A DNA stretch of 64,000 bases from an uncultured Eubacteriales bacterium. GTDB taxonomy: Bacteria > Bacillota > Clostridia > Oscillospirales > Acutalibacteraceae. The stretch lies in NCBI GenBank assembly GCA_934511365.1, contig CAKSWC010000010.1, positions 1 through 64,000 of the forward strand, written 5' to 3'. Numbering within the stretch: the first letter of the stretch is position 1; each line of letters starts with the position of its first letter. Below the pieces are notes generated by a model. The model worked only from the letters and a program-made list of their open reading frames with translations, searched no databases and was not told the origin of the DNA. Shown here piece by piece: positions 49,565 through 57,821 of this stretch. A program made the position numbers and the translations under genes.

Positions 49565-50917
49565 ATGGAGAATATTTTTCATTCGGTGCGGCTTGACGAT
49601 GAAAAATGTCAGGGCTGCACAAACTGCATCAAGCGCTGCCCGACCCAGGCTATCCGGGTGCGCAACAAAAAGGCCTATATAATTTCCGACCGCTGCATTG
49701 ACTGCGGCGAATGCATCAGGGTCTGCCCTCACCACGCAAAGTATGCCGTCAGCGAGCATTTCAACGAGCTTGTTCATTATAAATATCGCATTGCGCTTCC
49801 GGCTCCCTCGCTATACGGCCAGTTCAACAATCTTGACAATGTGGATTACGTTCTCAACGGCCTTGAACGCATGGGCTTTGACGAGGTTTTTGAGGTTTCG
49901 CGCGCTGCGGAGCTTGTCAGCGATGCCTCCCGACGCATGATTGAGAGCAAAACGCTCACAAAACCCGTCATTTCCTCGGCGTGTCCGGCGGTTCTGCGGC
50001 TTATCAGAACAAGGTTCCCGAATCTTATCAAAAACATTCTTCCGCTTTTCACGCCCGTTGACCTTGCCGCAAGGCTTGCAAGGAAGGCTGCGCGGAAAAA
50101 AACCGGGTTTGAAAACAAGGACATCGGCGTCTTTTTCATCTCTCCCTGCCCGGCAAAGCGGACGGCAATCACCAATCCGCTCTGCTATGACGGAGGAATA
50201 ATCAACGGCGCTTTTGCAATCAAGGACATCTATCCCGTTCTTGTTCAAACAATGGATAAACTGAAAGCGGACGAACTTAAACCGCTGAACGATTCCGGAA
50301 TCATCGGAGTCGGCTGGGCAAGCAGCGGCGGAGAGGCCGCAGGGCTGCTCAAAGAGCGATATCTTGCCGCAGACGGCATTGAAAATGTTATCAATGTTCT
50401 TGAAGAACTTGAGGATGAAAAGCTCAATGACCTCGATTTTATTGAGCTGAACTGCTGCACGGGCGGCTGCGTCGGCGGCGTTCTCACAGTTGAAAACCCG
50501 TATGTTGCAAAAGCCCGTATCCAAAGGCTGAGGAAATTCATGCCCGTTTCCTGCAACAGGCTTCCGGAAGATTTCCACATTGACCTTTTGGGCTGGACCC
50601 ATGAGCTCACTCCCTCGCCGGCAATGAAGCTTGCGGACAATGTTATCAAGGCTATGCAGATGATGGGCGAACTGAGGAAGATTGAAGCCGAGCTGCCCGG
50701 CCTTGACTGCGGAATCTGCGGCGCTCCGTCCTGCCGCGCTCTTGCGGACGATATTGTCAGAGGCTACGCGGAAAAGGACGACTGCATCTTTTGGGCGGCA
50801 AAAAGCGAGAACGAGGATATCCTCCCCGCTCCGTTCAGAAAAAAGGAAAAGCACGCCGTTGAGCCGAACGCGGAAACCTCAAACGATTTTGAAGAAAACT
50901 TTCTCAAAGATGATTAA
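49565..50917 (+). CDS. sensory-type [FeFe]-hydrogenase-like protein (HydS-like)
   Basis: The 450-residue protein has two N-terminal 4Fe-4S sites (CQGCTNCIKRCP, CIDCGECIRVCP), an H-cluster domain and a C-terminal four-Cys Fe-S domain (CGICGAPSC...C). All four H-cluster ligands are present: Cys140 in SSACPAV, Cys195 in SPCPAK, and Cys298/Cys302 in NCCTGGC. The proton-relay Cys is replaced by Ala139, and the Glu of the second motif is Ala201. This matches the putative sensory hydrogenase of Thermotoga, where the same Cys is Ala. H2 turnover should be poor; sensing is the likely role. ATG follows AAGGAG. Confidence 0.87.
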   Translation: MENIFHSVRLDDEKCQGCTNCIKRCPTQAIRVRNKKAYIISDRCIDCGECIRVCPHHAKYAVSEHFNELVHYKYRIALPAPSLYGQFNNLDNVDYVLNGLERMGFDEVFEVSRAAELVSDASRRMIESKTLTKPVISSACPAVLRLIRTRFPNLIKNILPLFTPVDLAARLARKAARKKTGFENKDIGVFFISPCPAKRTAITNPLCYDGGIINGAFAIKDIYPVLVQTMDKLKADELKPLNDSGIIGVGWASSGGEAAGLLKERYLAADGIENVINVLEELEDEKLNDLDFIELNCCTGGCVGGVLTVENPYVAKARIQRLRKFMPVSCNRLPEDFHIDLLGWTHELTPSPAMKLADNVIKAMQMMGELRKIEAELPGLDCGICGAPSCRALADDIVRGYAEKDDCIFWAAKSENEDILPAPFRKKEKHAVEPNAETSNDFEENFLKDD

Positions 50918-50932
50918 TTGAAAGGAACAATT

Positions 50933-51259
50933 ATGCTTGTTAAAGACTTGAAAAAGGCGCTTTCGCTCACAGCGCTCACAATGGGCGGCGAGGAAAAGGA
51001 AGTCAAGGGTTGTTATTGCGGAGACCTGCTCAGTTGGGTAATGTCAAGGGCAAAGGAGGGCGACTGCTGGCTGACCGTTATGGGAAACATCAATGCCGTT
51101 GCGGTTGCGGTTCTGACCGATTGCGCGTGCATTGTTCTCACGGAAAACGCGCCGCTTGACGAAAACGCAAAACAGCGCGCGGAAATTGAGGGCGTTTCAA
51201 TCCTAACCACGGACAAAAACGCCTATGAAATTGCAACCGCAATTTCGGGGCTGATATAA
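50933..51259 (+). CDS. DRTGG-domain protein 2
   Basis: The 108-residue protein (LVKDLKKALSLTALTMGGEE...GCYCGDLLSWVMSRAKEGDCWLTVMGNINAVAVAVLTDCACIVLTE) is a second member of the DRTGG-like group in this cluster. Cys residues in GCYCGD and TDCACI are notable. ATG at 50933 follows GAAAGG, 15 nt after the hydrogenase stop. It closes the cluster. Confidence 0.75.
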   Translation: MLVKDLKKALSLTALTMGGEEKEVKGCYCGDLLSWVMSRAKEGDCWLTVMGNINAVAVAVLTDCACIVLTENAPLDENAKQRAEIEGVSILTTDKNAYEIATAISGLI

Positions 51260-51300
51260 TTTTTGGGCAAGCTTTGCGCTTCCCGTCTTTTATAGACCGC

Positions 51301-51328
51301 CACGAATTAACGATTCCGTTAATTCGTG
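51301..51328. repeat. perfect 12-bp inverted repeat
   Basis: CACGAATTAACG and CGTTAATTCGTG flank the loop ATTC. It lacks a T-run and a terminator follows 30 bp later, so it may be a protein site or a decay-blocking stem. Confidence 0.6.
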
Positions 51329-51355
51329 AAAAATATAAGTAACAACAATATAACC

Positions 51356-51392
51356 AAAACGCCGCCCGGTTGAACCCGGACGGCGCTTTTTT
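51356..51392. terminator. bidirectional terminator
   Basis: The stem CGCCGcCCGG/CCGGaCGGCG is followed by T6 on + and preceded by AAAA, giving T's on -. It separates the sensor cluster from the convergent membrane protein gene. Confidence 0.85.
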
Positions 51393-51405
51393 ATGCTTTT
51401 ATTTT

Positions 51406-52674
51406 TTAGGCTTTTATCTTTTTCTTTTCATGTGTTTCGCTCTTGAGTTTATCGGTATAGTTTTCAAAAAAGAGGAAGAAGAAAATGAACTGGAGCGGAA
51501 CAACCTCAACAAGGCCGGTTCTGCCGTATCTCTGGTCAAGGAGAATGTTCATGATGTATGCCACTATCAGCGTCATGGCAAGAATGGCAAGCATTGAAAA
51601 CGCAAGCGGAAGATACGCCTTGTTCTCCCTGCGCTTGTGGAAGCAGAAAAGGAAAACCGCGGCCATGATGAGGATGAAAAACAGAACGGCCGCTGTTGAA
51701 TGGACGGGGTCAAGCGTTGTTCCGCTGTGGGTAGTTGGCGCAAAGACGCAAACAAGGAGAACCAGCGAGCCGCCGACTCCAAGAATGTATGCAAGAACAT
51801 TTTTATAGCCGCTTCTTAAAAACGCAAGGATAAAATTGAGCGAAAGGCCGATGCTTATCAAAAAGCACGTTACACCGAAACCGAGCGGATAGTCGAGTCC
51901 GGTCATGCTGATGGTGTAAGATATCGGGTTCCTGACAAAAGAGTAAAACGTGAAGAACAGCCACGCCGCCGCAAGAAAAAAGTATGAAACCGCGGAAAAG
52001 ACGCTTGTGTCCTGCGCTTTGATTGAGCTTTCCTCGCTGTCTCGCTGAGCCTTGGGCGAAAAAAGGTTCGTGTGGTTAACAGCAAAAAGAACAATGTGCG
52101 TTGCAACAATGGGGATGATTTCATAAAGGCCGTTTTTGCCCTCCTTAACGCCGCCCATGACGGCAGACATTACAACAAAGAAAAGCAAGTCCGCAACACA
52201 CAGCGCCGTTCCGGCGATGAAAAGAACTTTTCCCTTCCTGTTCTTTTCGCGCTGAAAAAGCCGCAGGCAGAGAACAAGAACAACGGTTGCGTTGAGAACA
52301 ATGTTTCCGAATCCGGTCAGCCAATGGAGAAGAACGGAAAAGGTTGAAACCGTCTTTTCCGGAAGAGCCGGCATAAGCGTTGTTACAACAAAACCGACGC
52401 AGACGTTTGAAACAAAAAACAGCGTCCGCAAAACCGGCGCTTTCAGCTTGAATGCGCGCAGCATATATTCAACATTAACAATGTCGCAAAGCGGAAGAAT
52501 AATGCAATAGACGGCAAGAAGCGGAAGTCTTGTCCGGCCGATATCGCTGATTGTGCTTTTCAGCGGATTTTCAAGAAAAGCAAAAACAGAAAAGAACAGC
52601 GCCGCCGCAATGAACAGCCAAAACGCCGCTTTCCTTTTTTTTAGTGTTGCAGTGAGCAAATTTTCCCTGAGCAT
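51406..52674 (-). CDS. multi-pass membrane protein with internal duplication
   Basis: The 422-residue protein has about 12 hydrophobic segments. The two halves look homologous: FAFLENPLKSTISDIG near residue 30 matches FYSFVRNPISYTISMTG near residue 245, and GLYEIIPIVATHIVLF matches GLVEVVPLQFIFF at the ends. This suggests tandem duplication of a six-helix unit. No named family is recognised; a DUF998-like relation is possible. It is transcribed divergently from the TetR gene. Confidence 0.75.
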   Translation of the reverse strand: MLRENLLTATLKKRKAAFWLFIAAALFFSVFAFLENPLKSTISDIGRTRLPLLAVYCIILPLCDIVNVEYMLRAFKLKAPVLRTLFFVSNVCVGFVVTTLMPALPEKTVSTFSVLLHWLTGFGNIVLNATVVLVLCLRLFQREKNRKGKVLFIAGTALCVADLLFFVVMSAVMGGVKEGKNGLYEIIPIVATHIVLFAVNHTNLFSPKAQRDSEESSIKAQDTSVFSAVSYFFLAAAWLFFTFYSFVRNPISYTISMTGLDYPLGFGVTCFLISIGLSLNFILAFLRSGYKNVLAYILGVGGSLVLLVCVFAPTTHSGTTLDPVHSTAAVLFFILIMAAVFLFCFHKRRENKAYLPLAFSMLAILAMTLIVAYIMNILLDQRYGRTGLVEVVPLQFIFFFLFFENYTDKLKSETHEKKKIKA

Positions 52675-52723
52675 TGGAGTTCTCCCATATTTTTCAAAAT
52701 TTTATTGATTTTTTTTGGCAAGT

Positions 52724-52752
52724 GTTATAATATAAAGCTACAGCTTTTTCAA
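52724..52752 (-). promoter_or_regulatory. promoter of the duplicated membrane protein gene
   Basis: On the minus strand TTGAAA (52747-52752) and TATAAC (52724-52729) are 17 bp apart. Confidence 0.6.
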
Positions 52753-52780
52753 CAGCTGTGGTTTCATTGACACCTGTCAA
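52740..52780. promoter_or_regulatory. putative TetR operators
   Basis: Two palindromes lie in the divergent gap: ACAGCT-N8-AGCTGT (52740-52759), covering the -35 of the minus-strand promoter, and TTGACA-CC-TGTCAA (52767-52780). Either could bind the adjacent TetR regulator. Confidence 0.5.
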
Positions 52781-52879
52781 ATTATACACGTTTTTTATGT
52801 TTTTTCAACCGTTATTGAATGGTAATTTTGCTTGATAAGCAACAGATTTTTCAATATTTGTTGATAATCGGAGGTAAAA

Positions 52880-53509
52880 ATGTCAGAGAAAAACAACGTA
52901 CAAAGCAAAATTGAGGACAGACGCGTCCGCCGGACAAAAAATAACCTGCGTAACAGCCTCTTTGCCCTGCTTGAAGAAAAGAGCATTAACCAGATAACCG
53001 TGACGGAGCTGACAACTCTTGCGGACGTCAATCGCTCAACCTTTTATCTCTATTACAATGACATCTTTGACATGATGGAAAAAATCCAGCAGGAGATTTA
53101 TTCCGTTTTTGTTGACACGGTTGTCCGCTTCCGCAGTGACTTCACTGACATTGAAAGCATTGTGACATATTGCTCGCGCTTCCTTGAGTTCTGCAAGGAG
53201 AACTATCAGGTCTGCCGCTTCATCACGCGCAATGACTGCAACAATCATCTTGCGGAAAAAATCAAGCTTGCCGTGCGCTGCGTGATTCCGGACTCGGCAA
53301 AGTATTATCCGGACGATGATCCGCGCAATTATCTGACAACCTTTGCCCTCTCCGGAATTCTTGCAACAATACTTGAATGGATGAACAACGGAATGAAAAT
53401 TCCGCCGGAGGATATGGCAAGGTTTTTGAGCTACACATATGCCTTCGGCTCAAAAATGCAGCGTGAAAGCGACCTTTACAAGCAGTACACAATGTATAAG
53501 GACAAGTAA
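52880..53509 (+). CDS. TetR/AcrR-family regulator
   Basis: The 209-residue protein has an N-terminal TetR helix-turn-helix (VRRTKNNLRNSLFALLEEKSINQITVTELTTLADVNRSTFYLYY, about 13-57) and an all-helical ligand domain with a C-terminal TetR_C-like hydrophobic core (YLTTFALSGILATILEWMNNG). It starts after CGGAGG. It lies between a divergent membrane protein and a sugar symporter, so either or both may be its targets. Confidence 0.88.
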   Translation: MSEKNNVQSKIEDRRVRRTKNNLRNSLFALLEEKSINQITVTELTTLADVNRSTFYLYYNDIFDMMEKIQQEIYSVFVDTVVRFRSDFTDIESIVTYCSRFLEFCKENYQVCRFITRNDCNNHLAEKIKLAVRCVIPDSAKYYPDDDPRNYLTTFALSGILATILEWMNNGMKIPPEDMARFLSYTYAFGSKMQRESDLYKQYTMYKDK

Positions 53510-53605
53510 AAGCCCCTTGACAAAAGCTCAGGCGCCCGGTGGGGAGTCCTTTTTTTGTTGATATTGTTGTATAATTTATTAAATTGACTATCGAGGAGAG
53601 ATTCA

Positions 53606-55102
53606 ATGAAAAATCCGTTCAAGTTTTTCTTTTCCCGTGAGGAAAGCGAAACAAAGGTTGCAAACAACCGCCTGCTTTCATATGCTGCCGGTCTGGCCGG
53701 TCAAAACATCAATTACAGCTTTATCTCTCAGCGCCTGTTCGTTTTCTTGAACACCGTTTTGGGCATCCCCTCTGAAACAACCGGCCTAATCACCGGAATC
53801 AGCACCCTTTGGGACGCGGTCAACGATCCGATCATCGGAACGCTCATTGATGCGCGCAAGTACCGCCCCGGAAACAAGATGCGGCCGCTCATCCTTTACA
53901 CATCGCCGATTATAGGCGTCCTCACCGTTTTGATGTTTTCAGATTTTCACCTCAATGTCAAAACAACGGTTTTTCTCATCCTTGCGGTTTATCTTGTTTA
54001 TGACCTTTTATATTCCGTTCAGGACGTTGCAATGTGGGGTCTTCTCTCCCTTTCAAGTCCGCATTCCGAGGAGCGCTCAAGGGTTGCTCAGTGGGTATCC
54101 ATCGGCGCGGGAGCGGGCGGAGCCATCGGCGGACTTTTCCCGTCCGTGCGCAGCATTCTTGTTGATAACCTCGGCGTTACGGAAAACAATGCATATCTGC
54201 TTGGTGCAGTTTTCTTTGGACTTGGCGGAATGCTCATTTCCCTTCTTGCCTACCGTATGCGCGAAAAGGTTGACTATGTTCAGGAAAAGAAGGTCAGTGT
54301 TTTTGACAGCCTCAAAAGCCTCAAACACAACAAGACGCTCATCATCATCTGCCTTGCGCGGTTCTTGAGCGGACTTTCGCTCACTCTTCCGTGGGAATAT
54401 TTCTTTGATACCGACGGCGTGCAGTATACCATCTTCGGAAATGTTCTTTCCGGCGGAACAATGCAGGTCATATATGGTCTTATTCCCGGAATTCCCGGCG
54501 CACTGATGCTGTTTTGCACAACACGCTTTGCAAAAAAAATCGGCGGAATGAAAAATCTTCTTGTTCTTTCCGAGGTGCTTCAGATAATCTGCCGTGTTAT
54601 TGCCTTTTCAGTCGGCAACAACAACCGCTTCCTCAATTTCAGCACTCTTGCCGTCATTTGGGTTCTTGTTGCAATTTATAACATCCCGGTCGGAATGAAA
54701 GACATTGCGCACCGTTCGCTCCTTTGCGACTCCATTGACGAGGTTGAGCTGAAAACGGGCGAAAGGACGGAGGGCATTGCCTTTTCAATGCAGAACTTCA
54801 TCTCCAAGCTCAGCAGCGCGGTTTCAAAGTTCATTCAGGGCTATATGCTCAAATTCCTGCGCTTTGAAAACATTCCGGGAGTCAGCGGCGCCGCCCTCAT
54901 CCGCGCCCAGAGCAAAAACTCGCCGTTTTTCAAATATCGCTGGCATCAGTTCATGCTCGGCCCCATTATCGGTTCCGCTCTTTATCTTATTACAATTCTT
55001 TTCCTCAAGGATGACCGCGAGCACGTTGCCGAGGTTGAACGCCTTTTGAAAGAAAAACGCGATGCGCTCGAAAAAGAGCAGGCCGCCGTCTCTGCCGAAT
55101 AA
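53606..55102 (+). CDS. GPH-family sugar:cation symporter
   Basis: The 498-residue protein is a major-facilitator transporter of the glycoside-pentoside-hexuronide group (MelB/XynP-like). It has about 12 membrane segments and the cation-site helix LWDAVNDPIIGTLIDARKYRPGNKMRP. It probably imports oligosaccharides or glycosides with Na+ or H+. The cytosolic beta-mannosidase at 13.4 kb would suit such imported sugars, but they are 40 kb apart. The start ATG follows CGAGGAGAG. Weak hairpin DNA and a TATAAT-like element lie in the 96-nt gap after tetR. Confidence 0.85.
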   Translation: MKNPFKFFFSREESETKVANNRLLSYAAGLAGQNINYSFISQRLFVFLNTVLGIPSETTGLITGISTLWDAVNDPIIGTLIDARKYRPGNKMRPLILYTSPIIGVLTVLMFSDFHLNVKTTVFLILAVYLVYDLLYSVQDVAMWGLLSLSSPHSEERSRVAQWVSIGAGAGGAIGGLFPSVRSILVDNLGVTENNAYLLGAVFFGLGGMLISLLAYRMREKVDYVQEKKVSVFDSLKSLKHNKTLIIICLARFLSGLSLTLPWEYFFDTDGVQYTIFGNVLSGGTMQVIYGLIPGIPGALMLFCTTRFAKKIGGMKNLLVLSEVLQIICRVIAFSVGNNNRFLNFSTLAVIWVLVAIYNIPVGMKDIAHRSLLCDSIDEVELKTGERTEGIAFSMQNFISKLSSAVSKFIQGYMLKFLRFENIPGVSGAALIRAQSKNSPFFKYRWHQFMLGPIIGSALYLITILFLKDDREHVAEVERLLKEKRDALEKEQAAVSAE

Positions 55103-55188
55103 TACCTTTCGGTGCAGCCGATTCACCGGCCAAGAAAATCAAATCCGGCGGCAAAACCGCGCCGCTTAAAAACCGAAACACACAAGCA

Positions 55189-55214
55189 ACGGGCGCCTCA
55201 AACGAGGCGCCCGT
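55189..55214. repeat. strong GC hairpin between convergent genes
   Basis: The perfect 11-bp stem ACGGGCGCCTC/GAGGCGCCCGT with an AAAC loop lies between the convergent GPH and GDPD genes. No clear T-run follows on either strand, so it is a non-canonical terminator at best. Confidence 0.55.
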
Positions 55215-55242
55215 AAAAATTATTCTGCTTTTGGATTTAATG

Positions 55243-55962
55243 TTATCTCAGAACCTCAACCATTCTGTCCGGGAAGTTGCCGATGAGGGCGTCAACACCC
55301 ATTGCGGAAAGGCGCTTGATGTCGTCATACTCATTAACGGTCCAGGTGTTGATTTCGCATCCGGCGTCATGCATTTCCTTCACCGTTTCCGGAGAAAGGA
55401 AGCAGTGGATCGGGTGGCAGCACTGAACGCGGTTTTCTGCGGTGTACTTTCCGTAATTGATAAGCCAGCTTTCCGAAAGGAAGCCGCGCTTGATTTCCGG
55501 CGCAATTTTTTCGCAGCGCAGAACCGAATAATGGTTGAAAGAGGAAAGGATAATCTTCTTTTCAAGTCCAAATTCGCGGATCATGTCGATAACGCGCTGC
55601 TCAATCGTCGGATATTCAAAAATTCCGGTTTTCAGCTCAATGTTCGTGATGATGTCGGTATCCTTGACAAGCTCAAAATATTCGCGCAGAGTCGGAATTG
55701 CGTTGAAGCCGTAAACACCCTTGAAGCCTGCGGAATAATCGAATTTTCTAAGCTCTTCAAACGTCATGTCTCGAACAAGACCCTGGCCGTTCGCCGTGCG
55801 CTTGATGTCCTCGTCATGAATGATAACAAGCTCATTGTCTTTGGTGAGGTGAACGTCAAGCTCGATACCGTCGGCGCCGATTTCAACCGCTTTTTGGAAA
55901 GCAAGCATTGTGTTTTCGGGATACTTACCCGAAAAGCCTCTGTGGGCAAAAATTTTTGACAT
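55243..55962 (-). CDS. cytosolic glycerophosphodiester phosphodiesterase
   Basis: The 239-residue protein has a complete GDPD set (FAHRGFSGKYPENT, IELDVHLTKDNELVIIHD, NIELKTG) and no signal peptide, so it acts on glycerophosphodiesters in the cytosol. The C-terminal INTWTVNEYDD is also typical. It is monocistronic; the second of three GDPD-type proteins in the window and the closest to UgpQ in layout. Confidence 0.9.
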   Translation of the reverse strand: MSKIFAHRGFSGKYPENTMLAFQKAVEIGADGIELDVHLTKDNELVIIHDEDIKRTANGQGLVRDMTFEELRKFDYSAGFKGVYGFNAIPTLREYFELVKDTDIITNIELKTGIFEYPTIEQRVIDMIREFGLEKKIILSSFNHYSVLRCEKIAPEIKRGFLSESWLINYGKYTAENRVQCCHPIHCFLSPETVKEMHDAGCEINTWTVNEYDDIKRLSAMGVDALIGNFPDRMVEVLR

Positions 55963-56090
55963 TATTAATCACTTCTTTTGAAAATTTTCGGCAGATGCTT
56001 CCGCCGTGAAAGCCGGAGAAAAATTGCGCCGCGCGCAAAGTCTCTCCAAGTTGATTATACACAAAACTGAGATTTTTTCAAGCTTTTGCC

Positions 56091-56546
56091 TCATTTTTCG
56101 CCAAGCAGCTTTGCAAGCTCCTCCATGAAGGTGTTGATGTCCTTGAACTGGCGATAGACGGAGGCAAAGCGGACGTAAGCAACCTCATCAAGCAGCTTGA
56201 GCTTGTCCATTGCAAGCTCGCCGATATGTACCGAGGTGACCTCGCGGTCGAGCGAATTTTGAAGTTCGGCCTCAATGTCTGCAACAGCAGTTTCAATCTG
56301 AGAGATTGAAACCGGGCGCTTTTCGCAGGCGCGCAGCATTCCGTTGAAAAGCTTCACTCTGTCAAAAGCTTCGCGCGATTTATCCTTTTTAACAACGATG
56401 ATGGGCACGCTTTCAATAATTTCATAGGTTGTGAAGCGCTTTGCGCAGGAGACGCACTCGCGCCTTCTGCGGATTTTTTCGCCCTCGTCCGTCGGTCGTG
56501 AGTCAATAACCTTGCTTTCGGAATAACCGCAAAACGGACATTTCAT
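56091..56546 (-). CDS. nrdR: transcriptional repressor NrdR
   Basis: NrdR senses ATP/dATP and represses ribonucleotide reductase genes. The 151-residue protein has a zinc finger (CPFCGYSESKVIDSRPTDEG...RRRRECVSCAKRFTTYE) and an ATP-cone (VVKKDKSREAFDRVKLFNGMLRACEKRPV). The frame runs on to 56771, but ATG at 56546 after GGAGAAATC gives the invariant start MKCPFCG. No nrd genes or clear NrdR boxes were seen in the window. Confidence 0.95.
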   Translation of the reverse strand: MKCPFCGYSESKVIDSRPTDEGEKIRRRRECVSCAKRFTTYEIIESVPIIVVKKDKSREAFDRVKLFNGMLRACEKRPVSISQIETAVADIEAELQNSLDREVTSVHIGELAMDKLKLLDEVAYVRFASVYRQFKDINTFMEELAKLLGEK

Positions 56547-56674
56547 ATGTTGATTTCTCCTTTCACCCGGCCGCCGGAACAAAAATTGCGGCCGATTGCT
56601 TTTAATTTTATTTATTGTATCACAGTCGTTTTTCGCTGTCAAACAAAACCGGCGCATCTCAGCCGAAAGAAAGC

Positions 56675-56697
56675 AAAAAAGGGAGCAATCAGCCCCC
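56675..56697 (-). terminator. terminator of degV
   Basis: On the minus strand GGGGGC/GCTCCC with a 5-nt loop is followed by T6. The stem overlaps the degV stop codon. Confidence 0.75.
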
Positions 56698-57537
56698 TGA
56701 GTACTCAAAAATAACGCCCATGCAGCGCTCTCCGCAGTGAGAAGCAATGCAGCAGCCGGCCTCCTGAGCAATTACAAGCTCAAAGCCGCCCTGTGCCTTT
56801 GCAAAGGCGGAAAGCTCGTTCACCTCGTCTTTTGAAAGTGCGGTGTAATTGAGCAGGCAAAGGCTTTTTTCGGTCCCGGCCGAAAGCTTTTGCGCAATAT
56901 ATTTTTTCATTGCGTCAAGCCCCTTTCCGCGGAACTTTTTTCCCGGAACAAGTTCGCCGTCAATTATATCTATTGTCGGCTTCAGCGAAAGCAGGTCGGC
57001 AAAAAGCTTTTCCCCCGCTTTGCAGCGGCCGCCGCGCAAAAGGAAAGCTGTGTCCTCAAGGATAAAGCTTGTGCTGATTTTTTTTCGTTTGCTTTCAAGC
57101 TTTTTTGCAATTTCCTGCGCGGTTTCTCCGCTCTCGCGCAAGCGGCTTGCAAAAAGGGCAAGCATTGCCGTTCCGGCGGAGAGGGTTTCGGAATCAACAA
57201 CAAAAACATTGTCAAGACCGCCCGAGGCAAAGAGCGCGTTTTGAAAGCAGGAGGAAATCTTGCTTCCGAGCGCAACATGAACAACGTCAAAGCCCTTTTC
57301 CGTCAGCGTTTTAAAAACAAGCTTATACTCATGCGGAGAAATTCCGGAGGTTTTCGGAATGCTTGAGTAAAGTTTGCTTTTTTCAAAAAGCTTTGTTGTT
57401 GTCAGGTCAACGCCGTCCTTATACTCCTCTTCTCCAATGATAACAGTCATTGGCATAACATGGATATCAAACTGCTTTTGAAGCTTTTCGGAAAGGTCTG
57501 CGGCACTTTCGGTTGTTATTGCAATTTTTTGCGGCAT
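56689..57537 (-). CDS. DegV-family fatty-acid-binding protein
   Basis: The 282-residue protein has the DegV features TTESAADLSEKL, the hairpin IIGEEEYKDGVDL, PKTSGISPHEYKLVF, VVDSETLSAGTAMLALFA and the C-terminal FEYSGG end. DegV/FakB proteins bind a fatty acid and can present it to the FakA kinase for phosphorylation; no fakA is in the window. ATG at 57537 follows GGGAGTG. A role beside the acyl-ACP operon at 25-28 kb is possible but unproven. Confidence 0.9.
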   Translation of the reverse strand: MPQKIAITTESAADLSEKLQKQFDIHVMPMTVIIGEEEYKDGVDLTTTKLFEKSKLYSSIPKTSGISPHEYKLVFKTLTEKGFDVVHVALGSKISSCFQNALFASGGLDNVFVVDSETLSAGTAMLALFASRLRESGETAQEIAKKLESKRKKISTSFILEDTAFLLRGGRCKAGEKLFADLLSLKPTIDIIDGELVPGKKFRGKGLDAMKKYIAQKLSAGTEKSLCLLNYTALSKDEVNELSAFAKAQGGFELVIAQEAGCCIASHCGERCMGVIFEYSGG

Positions 57538-57554
57538 GGTTTTCACTCCCAAAA

Positions 57555-57716
57555 AAATCTCTTATCTATTATCTATTATCTGACAGCAGTTATGCACCAT
57601 GGTTTATACAAAAGGAAAACAGGTTGAAAAATCGGGTGGTTACAAGCCGTCACCTGCGTAATTGATGCATTCGTAAAAATTCCAAAAGCCAAAAGCTAAA
57701 ATCTAAAATCTGATTT
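57555..57716 (-). repeat. heptamer-repeat intergenic element 8
   Basis: Two short 7-bp-period arrays, CTTATCT/ATTATCT (57557-57582) and AAAAGCC/AAAAGCT/AAAATCT (57683-57711), flank a core with AAAAATCGGG, related to the other elements. Confidence 0.7.
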
Positions 57717-57738
57717 TGAGAAAATTCACAAATAGGAC

Positions 57739-57767
57739 TTGAAAAGAGAGGGAAAAAATAGTAATAT
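57739..57767 (+). promoter_or_regulatory. promoter of the iron alcohol dehydrogenase gene
   Basis: TTGAAA (57739-57744) and TAATAT (57762-57767) are 17 bp apart, 54 nt before the ATG. Confidence 0.55.
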
Positions 57768-57821
57768 ATTCTGTGCATAGATTAAACCCCGGTATATTCC
57801 GGAAAGAAAGGATGTTTTTCC

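Noticed and set aside
49811..50854. Long minus-strand open frame opposite the hydrogenase gene
   Set aside because: It is the antisense shadow of the hydrogenase gene, with no ribosome site or domain.
55189..55214. Hairpin as a classical terminator
   Set aside because: The stem is strong but there is no T-run after it on either strand.
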